Notes under the pieces: model-generated | Told to the model about the DNA's origin: nothing | Seen by the model: the letters and a program-made list of their open reading frames with translations, nothing else | The model's database searches: none | Assembly: GCF_001571245.1 (NCBI RefSeq) | Contig: NZ_BCTK01000012.1 | Location: 1 to 64,000 of the forward strand | DNA: 64,000 nucleotides | Origin: Achromobacter piechaudii NBRC 102461 | GTDB taxonomy: Bacteria > Pseudomonadota > Gammaproteobacteria > Burkholderiales > Burkholderiaceae_B | Direction: 5' to 3' | Position numbers and translations under genes: made by a program | In this document: positions 30,796-39,157 of the stretch, piece after piece | How the letters are laid out: every line of letters begins with the position of its first letter | Numbering within the stretch: position 1 is the stretch's first letter

Positions 30796-31295
30796 CACGA
30801 TCCTTTCTTCTCGGCGGCAGCGTCGACGGACGCCGGGGACGGGGCGGCGGGCGCGTTGGCCGCCTGCGGCTGCGCGGCCGTGGCCAGCGCGGGCTTGCCG
30901 ACGTTGCGCATCAGAAAGTCCATGAACGGCGCGGATTCCGGGAACGCCACCTTCTCGCCTTGCAGCTGTTCCACGCCCTTGTCACCGTCGCCCATCTTCA
31001 GGTACAGCATGCCCAGATGCGCGCGGAACCCCGGCGGCAACTCGACATTGGCCGCACGGGCGGTCTCGATATTCTTTTCCAACGCCTGCGCCTGCACGGC
31101 GCTATCCGAGCCGTCTTCCTTCAGATAGGCATAGACGGACGGCTGATAGGCCTGCCAGCTGTACATGGGTTTGGGCTGCTGCACGCATGCGCTGAGCAGG
31201 CCCACGGTGGCGGCTACCGCCAAACCGCGTCCGGCGCGCGCAAGCGTCGCCGGGCGACGAATCGCCGGGCGACGAATCGCCTGTAGGTTCAACAT
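30795..31295 (-). CDS. DUF4810 lipoprotein
   Basis: A 166-residue protein with AAGGAG seven bases before ATG 31295. An unusually long basic start carries a duplicated IRRPA unit. A signal core ends in LLSACVQQPKPMYSW, which contains the lipobox and the conserved MY.W start of DUF4810. A short TPR-like region (PPGFRAHLGMLYLKMGD) and an alanine/proline-rich tail follow. It always seems to travel with CsgG and DUF799 genes, as here. Confidence 0.82.
   Translation of the reverse strand: MLNLQAIRRPAIRRPATLARAGRGLAVAATVGLLSACVQQPKPMYSWQAYQPSVYAYLKEDGSDSAVQAQALEKNIETARAANVELPPGFRAHLGMLYLKMGDGDKGVEQLQGEKVAFPESAPFMDFLMRNVGKPALATAAQPQAANAPAAPSPASVDAAAEKKGS
31252..31281 (-). repeat. 15-bp tandem duplication in lipoprotein signal sequence
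   Basis: GGGCGACGAATCGCC occurs twice in tandem, with a partial third copy (TCGCC) beside it. The unit is 5 codons long, so copy-number changes would keep the frame while lengthening the basic part of the signal peptide. Confidence 0.75.
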
Positions 31296-31306
31296 GGAAG
31301 CTCTCC

Positions 31307-31984
31307 TTAATTGGCGGAAGGCTGCCAGGCGCCTTGTTCGATACCTTCGACCAAGCGGTCGACCGCCTCGCGGATGGCCAGGTCCAGCACCTTGCCGTTC
31401 AAGGTCGAGTCATAGCTGGCGGTGCCGCCAAAGCCGATGACTTCGCGGTTGGACAGGCTGTACTCGCCCGCGCCGGATGCCGAATACACCACTTCGGAAC
31501 TCGACACGTCCACCACGTTCAGATCGACCTTGGCATAGGCGACCTGTTCCTTGCCGCGCCCCAGGATGCCGAACAATTGCTGGTCGCCCGTGACCTTGCG
31601 TCCGAAAGCGGTGACATCGCCGGTGACCACATAGCGCGCGCCCTTGATCTGGCTGGCCTTCTTGTTGAACCCGGCTTCCTGGGCGATTTCGGAGAGGTTG
31701 TCGCGGTCCATCACCTGGAACCGACCGCTGCGTTGCAGATGGCTGATCACAATGGTCTTGGCCTGGCCACCCAGACGGTCGACGCCGTCCGAGAACACGC
31801 CGCGCAGATAATTGGTGCGGTTATCGAATTTGCCAACCGAGATCGGGCTGCGCACGCCTTGATAGGGCTTGCTGGCCGCCTGCACGGCCGGAACCGCCAA
31901 CGCCTGCGAGCGCTCGGTGGCGCAACCGGAAATTGCCGTGGCCAACACGGCCAACGCACCCATCTTCACGACTTTGTTCAACAT
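31307..31984 (-). CDS. CsgG/HfaB-family outer-membrane lipoprotein
   Basis: A 225-residue protein. ATG 31984 follows AGGAGAAAGAG closely. The lipobox is AISGCAT at about residues 18-21. The body has CsgG-type features: VGKFDNRT, VISHLQRSGRFQVMDRDNLSEI, and the YVVTGDVTAFGRK region. E. coli CsgG forms the curli export pore, and related short proteins serve other functions. No curli subunit genes are nearby. It is first in the CsgG-DUF4810-DUF799 operon, with 11 bp to the next gene. Confidence 0.85.
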   Translation of the reverse strand: MLNKVVKMGALAVLATAISGCATERSQALAVPAVQAASKPYQGVRSPISVGKFDNRTNYLRGVFSDGVDRLGGQAKTIVISHLQRSGRFQVMDRDNLSEIAQEAGFNKKASQIKGARYVVTGDVTAFGRKVTGDQQLFGILGRGKEQVAYAKVDLNVVDVSSSEVVYSASGAGEYSLSNREVIGFGGTASYDSTLNGKVLDLAIREAVDRLVEGIEQGAWQPSAN

Positions 31985-32281
31985 CTCTTTCTCCTGCTCC
32001 CTCACCGCGCCGGCGGTGGCAAAGCATCTAATCGTTATTGAATCGAGCGCGCATTATAAGCAAATGAATATTTTTGAAACAATTGGAAATATCACCCGGT
32101 GGACCGCGACACGCGCTATTCAGCCGAAACGATTTAAAAAGTCCCCTATTCGTGGCGCGCAAAAAATAAAGCGCGCTGACGATTCATGGATCCCCGCGCG
32201 CGGCATGCTTGCCGATTCGCACAGGGCCGCTGGCGTTTGCCCGCGCATGAATCGCCTTTCCAATTCGATAAAGAGATTTGC
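31985..32281. other. Divergent intergenic region, csgG-like / ydeP-like
   Basis: 297 bp, AT-rich around 32040-32100, probably carrying both promoters. At 32155-32176 two GCGCGC hexamers flank AAAAAATAAA and could form a 6-bp hairpin. No small gene was recognised. Confidence 0.5.
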
Positions 32282-34546
32282 ATGAAGCCTCGCAACCTGA
32301 CCGGCATCCACCGCTACGACGCACCCGCGGGCGGCTGGGGCGCACTCAAGGCCACGGCGCAGGCAGTCGCCGACCAGATGCGCATCGCCGAAGCGCCGGT
32401 ACTGCTATTGCGCGCCAACAAGCCCGACGGCTTTGACTGCCCGGGCTGCGCGTGGCCCGACAAAGCGCCATCGTCCACCTTCCAATTCTGCGAGAACGGC
32501 GCCAAGGCCGTGACGTGGGAAGCCACGAAGAAGCGCGTCACGCCTGAATTCTTCGCCGCGCATACCGTCTCCGAGCTGCTGACCTGGAGCGATCACGACC
32601 TGGAAGACGCCGGCCGCCTGACGCACCCCATGGCCTACGACGCCGCCAGCGACACCTATCGGGCCATCGACTGGGATGCGGCGTTTGCCCGCATCGGCGC
32701 CACCTTGTCCGCCCTGCCGGATCCGGACACGGTCGAGTTCTATACGTCGGGCCGCGCCTCGAACGAAGCCGCGTTTCTCTTCAGCGTGTTTGCGCGCGAA
32801 TTGGGCACCAACAATTTTCCCGACTGCTCGAACATGTGCCACGAGGCCACCAGTGTCGGGCTGCCGCAAGCCATCGGCATCGGCAAGGGCACGGTGTCGC
32901 TGGACGACTTCGACACCTGCGACCTCATCATCTCGATGGGCCACAACCCGGGCACGAATCATCCCCGCATGATGGGCACCCTGCACGAATGCGCGCGGCG
33001 CGGCGTACCCATCATCGTGTTCAACCCCCTGCGCGAACGCGCGCTGGAACGCTTCGCCGATCCTCAAAACCCGATCGAGATGGGAACGCTGGGCTCCACC
33101 CGCATCGCATCCACCTACTATCAGGTCAAGGTCGGCGGCGACGCGGCGGCGCTCAAGGGCATCATGAAAGCGCTGGTCGATGCGGACCGCGCAGCGCCTG
33201 GCGCGCTCGATCACGACTTCATTGCGCAACACACGCAAGGCTTTGACGCCTACGTGCAGGACCTGGACGACACCGCCTGGCACGACATCGAAGTCGCCAG
33301 TGGATTGAAGCGGGCGGATCTGGAGGCGGTGGCGGCGGCTTATGCAAAATCGCACGCCACCATCGTCACCTACGGCATGGGCATCACCCAGCACGCGCGC
33401 GGCACCGACAACGTGCAGCAGATCGCGGCGCTGCTGCTGATGCGCGGCAACTTCGGCAAGCCGGGTGCCGGCATCTGCCCCTTGCGCGGGCATTCGAACG
33501 TGCAGGGCAATCGCACCGTGGGCATCACGGAAAAAATCGATCCCGTGATGTTCGACAACTTCGAGAAGACGTTCGGCTTTCGGCCGCCCGAGCGCCACGG
33601 GCATGACGCCGTCGACGCCATGAAGGCCATGGTGGAGGGATCCGCGCGCGCACTGATCTGCCTGGGCGGCAACCTGGCGATGGCCCTGTCAGACACGGAG
33701 CAATGCGCGGTCGGCATGCGCCGGCTGGACCTTGCCGTGCACATGAACACGAAGCTGAACCGCTCGCACCTGCTAATTGGCCGCGATTCGATCATCCTGC
33801 CCGTGCTGGGCCGCACCGAGAGCGACGTGCAGGCCAGCGGCGCGCAATCCATCACGGTCGAGGATTCCATGTCGATGGTGCATGCATCGCGCGGCAAGCT
33901 GACGCCGGCCTCGGAACATCTGCGTTCCGAGCCCGCCATCATCGCCGCCATGGCAGCCGCCACGCTGCCGCGCAGCCGCGTGCCCTGGCTGCACCTGGTG
34001 CAAGACTACGGGCGCATCCGCGACCTGATCGAACAGGTCTATCCCGACTTTCGCGGCTACAACGAACGGATCCTGAAGCCGGGCGGTTTTCGCCTGTCGC
34101 TGCCGCCCACCGAACGCATCTGGAAGACGCCGTCGGGCAAAGCGCAATTCCTGCCGTTCAAGGGACTGCGCGAAGATCCCGCCGGCGCGCCGGACACGCT
34201 CAGGCTGACCACGCTGCGCAGCCACGACCAGTACAACACCACGATCTACGGGCTGGACGACCGCTATCGCGGCGTCTTCGGGCGGCGCGACGTGCTGTTC
34301 ATGAACGCCTCGGACATGGCGCGGCACGGTATCGAACACGGCGACGACGTGGACATCAGCACGGGCCTGGCCGGCGAATCGCACCGCCGCCTGCGACTGA
34401 CCGCCATCGCCTACGACATCGCGCCCGGATCCGTGGGCGCGTACTACCCGGAAGCCAACAATCTTTGCCCGCTTGACTATCAGGACAAGCAAAGCGGCAC
34501 GCCCAGCTACAAATCCATTCCTGTGGTGGTCCGCGCCGCTACCTGA
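32282..34546 (+). CDS. FdhF/YdeP-family molybdopterin oxidoreductase
   Basis: A 754-residue protein from ATG 32282 (MKPRNLTGIHRY). The N-terminus keeps only a CPGC pair (DCPGCAWPD), as usual for YdeP-type proteins. The molybdopterin regions are clear: TSGRASNEAAFL, SNMCHEATSVG, ISMGHNPGTNHPRM, RGHSNVQGNRTVGI and the C-terminal YYPEANNLCPLD. E. coli YdeP is linked to acid resistance, and the substrate of the family is uncertain. It stands alone, divergent from the lipoprotein operon, and its end overlaps the next convergent gene by 8 bp. Confidence 0.88.
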   Translation: MKPRNLTGIHRYDAPAGGWGALKATAQAVADQMRIAEAPVLLLRANKPDGFDCPGCAWPDKAPSSTFQFCENGAKAVTWEATKKRVTPEFFAAHTVSELLTWSDHDLEDAGRLTHPMAYDAASDTYRAIDWDAAFARIGATLSALPDPDTVEFYTSGRASNEAAFLFSVFARELGTNNFPDCSNMCHEATSVGLPQAIGIGKGTVSLDDFDTCDLIISMGHNPGTNHPRMMGTLHECARRGVPIIVFNPLRERALERFADPQNPIEMGTLGSTRIASTYYQVKVGGDAAALKGIMKALVDADRAAPGALDHDFIAQHTQGFDAYVQDLDDTAWHDIEVASGLKRADLEAVAAAYAKSHATIVTYGMGITQHARGTDNVQQIAALLLMRGNFGKPGAGICPLRGHSNVQGNRTVGITEKIDPVMFDNFEKTFGFRPPERHGHDAVDAMKAMVEGSARALICLGGNLAMALSDTEQCAVGMRRLDLAVHMNTKLNRSHLLIGRDSIILPVLGRTESDVQASGAQSITVEDSMSMVHASRGKLTPASEHLRSEPAIIAAMAAATLPRSRVPWLHLVQDYGRIRDLIEQVYPDFRGYNERILKPGGFRLSLPPTERIWKTPSGKAQFLPFKGLREDPAGAPDTLRLTTLRSHDQYNTTIYGLDDRYRGVFGRRDVLFMNASDMARHGIEHGDDVDISTGLAGESHRRLRLTAIAYDIAPGSVGAYYPEANNLCPLDYQDKQSGTPSYKSIPVVVRAAT

Positions 34547-35315
34547 GCTCTAGCGTGGCCCCGATGACGCGCAGCGTCGGCATCAGCTGACGCCAAGCGT
34601 CGCGGGGGATGGCGGCGGGGCGCTTCAGTTCGGCCGCGGCCGGGTCGTTCAACAAATCCCCCTTGCAGGCGAAGACAACGCTGTTGGTCATGTCGTCGTC
34701 GACTACTTCAAACATCGCCGATCCGAACGAGGCGCGCACGCGCGCCAGGTACTCGTGATGCATGGGATGGTTCACGTGATAGTTGATGACGAGGATGCCG
34801 TCATCGCGCAGCGCGCGGTGGCAATCGGCATAGAAGGCTTCGGAACATAGCGCATCGGGAATGCCGCCCACGCCGTAGCCATCCAGGAATATCACATCGG
34901 CGTAGTCCGACAAATCACGCAAGTGATCGGCGGCATCCGCCTCTACGACGCGAAAGCGGTCGTTGTCGGGCGGCACCATGAACGCTTCGCGCAGCGCGAT
35001 GACGGCGGGATCGATCTCTACCACCTCGATCTGCGCGCCGGCCAGGTAGCGATAACAGAACTTGGGCAGCGAGCCGCCCCCCAGCCCCACCATCAGGATG
35101 CGCGCGGGCTCGGGGTTGAACAGCACGAAGCCCATCATCATCCGCGTGTATTCGATTTCCAGCGCATCAGGATTGAGCAGCGACATGCTGCTCTGGATTT
35201 CCTTCTGCGTGAAATGCAGCATGCGCCGCGTGCCCAGGTTTTGGACGAAGGGCCGGTGGATGGCTTGCGGTTCGTCGGAAGGGGTGGGCTGCGCGGGTGG
35301 AGCGTGGTCGGACAT
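34539..35315 (-). CDS. Spermidine synthase-like methyltransferase-fold protein
   Basis: A 258-residue protein starting at MSDHAPPAQ (ATG 35315). The Rossmann glycine loop (MVGLGGGSLPK), the acidic ribose residue (VVEIDPAV) and the aspartate region (VVEADAADHL ... VIFLDGYG) match the spermidine synthase superfamily. The usual catalytic 'DSSDP' motif is replaced by LDGYGVGG. It is therefore probably not a true aminopropyltransferase. Similar stand-alone proteins are common in proteobacteria with unknown roles. Confidence 0.75.
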   Translation of the reverse strand: MSDHAPPAQPTPSDEPQAIHRPFVQNLGTRRMLHFTQKEIQSSMSLLNPDALEIEYTRMMMGFVLFNPEPARILMVGLGGGSLPKFCYRYLAGAQIEVVEIDPAVIALREAFMVPPDNDRFRVVEADAADHLRDLSDYADVIFLDGYGVGGIPDALCSEAFYADCHRALRDDGILVINYHVNHPMHHEYLARVRASFGSAMFEVVDDDMTNSVVFACKGDLLNDPAAAELKRPAAIPRDAWRQLMPTLRVIGATLELR

Positions 35316-35387
35316 GGGGCGGGGCGGCAATCGATGCGTCAATAAAAAAACAGACACAAGATACCACCCGCGCGGCCCCGACGGCGT

Positions 35388-36236
35388 CTAGAACAGTCGT
35401 GGCACGTTCCTGACCTCGCGCGTCGGCTCGCGATAGCCTTGCCGCTTTTGCCGCTTGGGCAGCGTGATCTTCGCGCGGGGCGGCGCCTTATACGGGATGC
35501 TCTGGAGAAAATGGCTGATGATGTTCAGCCGCACCCGCTTCTTGTCATTGGAATCGGCGACGAACCATGGCGCAAAGCCGGTATCCGTCTGCTCGAACAT
35601 ATCGTCGCGCGCGCGGGAATAGTCATACCAGTGGCTGTATGAATCCAGATCCAGTTTCGACAGCTTCCAGATTTTGCGCTCATCGTGAATACGCGCGCGC
35701 AGCCTGCGCGTCTGCTCGGCCTCGCTGACTTCCAGCCAATATTTCAGCAGGATCACGCCTGAATCGACGATGGCCCTTTCGACCAGCGGAACGGCTTTGA
35801 GAAATACCTTGGCCTGGCTTTCCGTACAGAATCCCATCACGCGTTCCACGCCGGCGCGGTTGTACCAACTGCGGTCGAAGATGACGATCTCGCCGGCCGC
35901 TGGCAGATGCGGCAGATAGCGTTGCAGGTACATCTGCGTCTTTTCGCGTTCCGTCGGCGAGGGCAGCGCCACCACCCGAAATATGCGCGGGCTTACCCTT
36001 TCTGTCAGCGCTTTGATGGTGCCGCCCTTGCCGGCCCCATCGCGTCCTTCGAACAGAACGCAGATCTTCGCCCCGGTATGCACGACCCATTGCTGGAGCT
36101 TCACCAATTCAACATGCAGCCGCGCCAGTTCGCGTTCGTACTTTTTGCTCGACAAACGCGCATCGGGCGGCGCGTCGGTGTCAGGGGCCGCGTTATCGGC
36201 TTCATCCTGCGCGATGTCTTTTTTTGCTTTCATCAT
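35388..36236 (-). CDS. ppk2: Polyphosphate kinase 2
   Basis: A 282-residue PPK2. The Walker A loop is EGRDGAGKGG (about residues 64-73), the Walker B/lid region is FDRSWYNRAGVERVMGF, and the C-terminal SHWYDYSRARDDMF is typical of class I PPK2. These enzymes use polyphosphate to phosphorylate nucleoside diphosphates (ADP or GDP). The first 25 residues are charged and probably disordered. It is a single gene, 79 bp after the AraC-type gene. Confidence 0.9.
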   Translation of the reverse strand: MMKAKKDIAQDEADNAAPDTDAPPDARLSSKKYERELARLHVELVKLQQWVVHTGAKICVLFEGRDGAGKGGTIKALTERVSPRIFRVVALPSPTEREKTQMYLQRYLPHLPAAGEIVIFDRSWYNRAGVERVMGFCTESQAKVFLKAVPLVERAIVDSGVILLKYWLEVSEAEQTRRLRARIHDERKIWKLSKLDLDSYSHWYDYSRARDDMFEQTDTGFAPWFVADSNDKKRVRLNIISHFLQSIPYKAPPRAKITLPKRQKRQGYREPTREVRNVPRLF

Positions 36237-36315
36237 GGGGCTCCCTTGGCTCGGTCAACGGAAATTGTGTTCCGAGACTTGGGCGGGCGTCCATGATGAT
36301 TCCGGCGAAAAATCG

Positions 36316-37284
36316 TCAGGTTCGGATAGGGGTACGCGCGCGCTGGTGTTTAAGGGCTGCATGCTGCTGGCGCGGATGCAGCCGCTGGCGCGTGGCGGAA
36401 GGTGTTTCCAGGAAAAGCGCCCGGTATTGCGCGGCGGAATGGGTGGAATAGGCATAGCCATGCTGCAAGAAACAGTCCGCCACCGTCATTCGCTCATCCG
36501 TCCCGGAAGCCAGATCCCAATACACGTCGTGCAGCTTACGCAGGCAAAGATAATGCCCCGGGCCCATGCCGAAACAGGTTTGGAAAAAGCCGCGCAAACT
36601 GCGTTCGCTTATTTTCAGGCCGCGGCGCAGGTCGTCGACCTGGGCGCGTTCATTTCGTTCGCGCAATAGCGCCAGCGTGGCGTCGCACAGCCCCGACAAG
36701 GAGGACGAAGGCCGTCCCTTGCTTTGATCGTTGGGCGCGCGGCTGGCGATCAGGTCGAATAGCCTGCGCTCGATGAAACGGCGGCCCGTACCCGGGGGAC
36801 AGTCCGGAGTCATCGCCATCAGCACGGCTTCGCGCAGCGCGCTCCATTGCAGGGGATCTGTTTTCTCCATGCCGCCCGCACTACGCCATCGTCGCAGCGT
36901 CTGCGCCATCAGGCCGACGCCGTTGAACACGTCGGCATCGATCGGCAGCGACAGACTCATCCATTCGGTTGGCCCCGCCGCGCGAAACACATAACCCTTG
37001 CCCGGCGCCAGCACGCCCAGCGACGCCGCATTCAAGGGCACGCCGTTCAACCAGCTCTGAGAGGGCGCGGGATGCGACAACAGCAGCGTCAGGTGCGTGG
37101 ACCGGCATACAACCTCGCAGATATTCGAGACGGCGGCCCGCCCGTGCTGGAGCTTGAGCCCATCAATATCAAAACGGTTGATTGTCCAATCGCCAGCTCC
37201 CGAGCCTAAAAGAAATATCCGGGCATCGGCGTCGAAAATCGCGTCGGCATACGAATCGAACGACTTGAAATGATGAAGATCCAT
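36316..37284 (-). CDS. AraC-family transcriptional regulator
   Basis: A 322-residue protein. ATG 37284 has GGGGA about 6 bases upstream. The last 100 residues form the AraC double helix-turn-helix (VDDLRRGLKISERSLRGFFQTCFGMGPGHYLCLRKL ... HGYAYSTHSAAQYRALFLETPSATRQR). The N-terminal region resembles the sensor half of EutR-like or oxidoreductase-linked AraC proteins. It is divergent from the DUF3302/HlyD efflux genes, which are candidate targets. Confidence 0.85.
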   Translation of the reverse strand: MDLHHFKSFDSYADAIFDADARIFLLGSGAGDWTINRFDIDGLKLQHGRAAVSNICEVVCRSTHLTLLLSHPAPSQSWLNGVPLNAASLGVLAPGKGYVFRAAGPTEWMSLSLPIDADVFNGVGLMAQTLRRWRSAGGMEKTDPLQWSALREAVLMAMTPDCPPGTGRRFIERRLFDLIASRAPNDQSKGRPSSSLSGLCDATLALLRERNERAQVDDLRRGLKISERSLRGFFQTCFGMGPGHYLCLRKLHDVYWDLASGTDERMTVADCFLQHGYAYSTHSAAQYRALFLETPSATRQRLHPRQQHAALKHQRARTPIRT

Positions 37285-37450
37285 CTGATTCCCCGTAGAG
37301 GCGCCGACTGCGTGGACCTGACAACATATTGCCGAAATTAGCATGGACACATCAGCCCGTCACTAGCGAAAATAAATTCACATTTTTCGCAAGAAGCCAC
37401 CCCGGCGACGCGCTGAATGATCGGCATCCCACAGGGAAAAGGGGCGCGAA

Positions 37451-37921
37451 ATGTCTATATCCCGCTTAGGGCGCGGTTGGCTCATGTCTTTGGCCATCGT
37501 CGGGACGACGCTGCCCTGCGCCGGGCACGCGGCAGCCGGTCATCTTGAAGACGCCATCGCGGATGTGCTGGTCTGGGTGGTCCTGGTGATGGTTCCCATT
37601 CTCGCGATCTGGATATTCTGGAAGCTGCACGTCTTGCCGGAAGTCATCGCGGAAAAGAAACATCATCCGCAAGCCGAAGCCATCAAATCGCTGTGCCTGT
37701 TATCGCTCGCGTTCGGCGGGATGTTGTGGCCCTTTGCCTGGCTGTGGGCGCACACCAAACCCATCGGCTATCAGTTGGCGTATGGCCGCGACAAGCATGA
37801 CCACTACCCCTGGGAACGAGAACCGGAACGCCCGTCCGGCTATGTCCTTCCCGAGGCGCCCGCCCCCGCCGCCGACCCTGCTCCCGATATACCGCCCCAC
37901 CCATCCCGAACAGACGGTTGA
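37451..37921 (+). CDS. DUF3302 inner-membrane protein (YiaW-like)
   Basis: A 156-residue protein with AAGGGG before ATG 37451. A signal-like start ends near AGHAAAG. Two hydrophobic segments follow (about 37-60 and 80-100), with the conserved KLHVLPE...KK..PQ..AIK linker and GGMLWPFAWLWA. The family member YiaW is encoded beside the HlyD-type YiaV in E. coli, and the same pairing is seen here. The proline-rich tail is probably unstructured. Confidence 0.8.
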   Translation: MSISRLGRGWLMSLAIVGTTLPCAGHAAAGHLEDAIADVLVWVVLVMVPILAIWIFWKLHVLPEVIAEKKHHPQAEAIKSLCLLSLAFGGMLWPFAWLWAHTKPIGYQLAYGRDKHDHYPWEREPERPSGYVLPEAPAPAADPAPDIPPHPSRTDG

Positions 37922-37956
37922 TCGCCGGGGCGTTCCGCGACGCACGTGCGGCATGT

Positions 37957-37982
37957 GCCCCAAAGCGGGACAGCTTTGGGGC
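37957..37982 (+). promoter_or_regulatory. Perfect 10-bp hairpin between DUF3302 and HlyD genes
   Basis: GCCCCAAAGC-GGGACA-GCTTTGGGGC is a perfect 10-bp stem in the 83-bp gap. No T-run follows, and a strong AGGAGG ribosome site for the next gene lies about 10 bases later. It looks like an mRNA stability or attenuation element rather than a full terminator. Confidence 0.6.
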
Positions 37983-38004
37983 CGGACTGGCCCAGGAGGT
38001 TTGA

Positions 38005-39147
38005 ATGCTTGAACTCATTGCCGTCGTCTACGGCGGGTTGGTGTGGCTCATCTTCATCAAGCTCAAGCTGCTGCCGTGGAATATCCAGTCGCAGGTCGGC
38101 GTGGTGTCGATAGGCGCGGCCGGCCTGGCTGCGCTTATCCTGATCATCAACGTCGTCACGCCCTCGTCTTCGGAAGTGCGCGTGGTCAATTACGTGGTCG
38201 AGATCGTTCCTCGCGTGACCGGGCGCGTGGTGGAGATTGCCGTCGAGGGCAATCGGCTCATCAAGAAAGGCGACGTGCTGCTGCGCCTGGACGCCGAACC
38301 CTATCGGCTGAAGCTGCGGCAACTGGAAGCGAAGCTCGTCGATGCGCAAGCCACCCAGCAATCGCTGGACACCGATCTGTCCGCCGCCAAGGCCATGACG
38401 GCGGCGGCGTTGGCGCAGGTCGATCTGGCGCGCATGCGGCTGCGCCAGAGCACCGCCCTGGCCGGACGCGGCGCGGGCAGCCAATACGACGTGCAGAGCT
38501 ATCAGAGCGAGTTGAAAGTGCGGCAGGCCAATTTGGAAGCCGCGCGCGAGGCCGAGCAGAAAATCCGCTTGAGCATCGGCGCGATGTATGAAGGCGACCA
38601 GGCCGCCGTAGCCCAGGTCAAGGCAGAACTGGACAACGCCAAGTGGGAGCTGGAACAGACGACCCTGTACGCCCCCGCCGACGGCTACGCCATCAACCTG
38701 CAAGCACGCGTGGGCTCCTACGCCGCCGCGATACCGCTGCGCCCCATCATGTCGTTCGTCGAAACCACGCAGCAGGTCATTGCGTTCTTCGACCAGAACC
38801 AGCTGACCAAGGTCAAGCCGGGCGACGAAGTGGAGGTGTCCTTGCGCACCGTGCCGGGCCACGTGTTCAAAGGCAACGTCGATTCCATCGTGTGGGCGAC
38901 CTCGCAAGGCCAGTTCCTGGCCTCTGGCGCATTGCCGGGAACCACGTCCGAGGGCGCCAGCGCCGCGCCGCCCATGCAGTACGCGGTGCGCATCGACCTG
39001 GATACGCCGCAGGACGTGGTGTTGGCGATGGGCGCGCGAGGCAACGCCGCGATCTACACGGAAAGCCTGCGAGCGCTGCACATGGTGCGCAAAGTCATTT
39101 TCCGCGTGTCAGCCAAGCTCGACTATCTGGTTCTGAAGCTTCACTGA
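38005..39147 (+). CDS. HlyD-family membrane fusion protein (YiaV-like)
   Basis: A 380-residue protein with AGGAGG 5 bases before ATG 38005. Two N-terminal membrane helices (about 3-20 and 28-50) are typical of YiaV/AaeA-like adaptors. The lipoyl halves (VEIVPRVTGRVVEIAVEGNRLIKKGDVLLRLD and TTLYAPADGYAINL) flank a long coiled hairpin. It sits in an operon with DUF3302 and a NodT-like outer-membrane factor. No pump protein is encoded, as is also true of E. coli yiaVW. Confidence 0.85.
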   Translation: MLELIAVVYGGLVWLIFIKLKLLPWNIQSQVGVVSIGAAGLAALILIINVVTPSSSEVRVVNYVVEIVPRVTGRVVEIAVEGNRLIKKGDVLLRLDAEPYRLKLRQLEAKLVDAQATQQSLDTDLSAAKAMTAAALAQVDLARMRLRQSTALAGRGAGSQYDVQSYQSELKVRQANLEAAREAEQKIRLSIGAMYEGDQAAVAQVKAELDNAKWELEQTTLYAPADGYAINLQARVGSYAAAIPLRPIMSFVETTQQVIAFFDQNQLTKVKPGDEVEVSLRTVPGHVFKGNVDSIVWATSQGQFLASGALPGTTSEGASAAPPMQYAVRIDLDTPQDVVLAMGARGNAAIYTESLRALHMVRKVIFRVSAKLDYLVLKLH

Positions 39148-39157
39148 CCGGCCCCCT

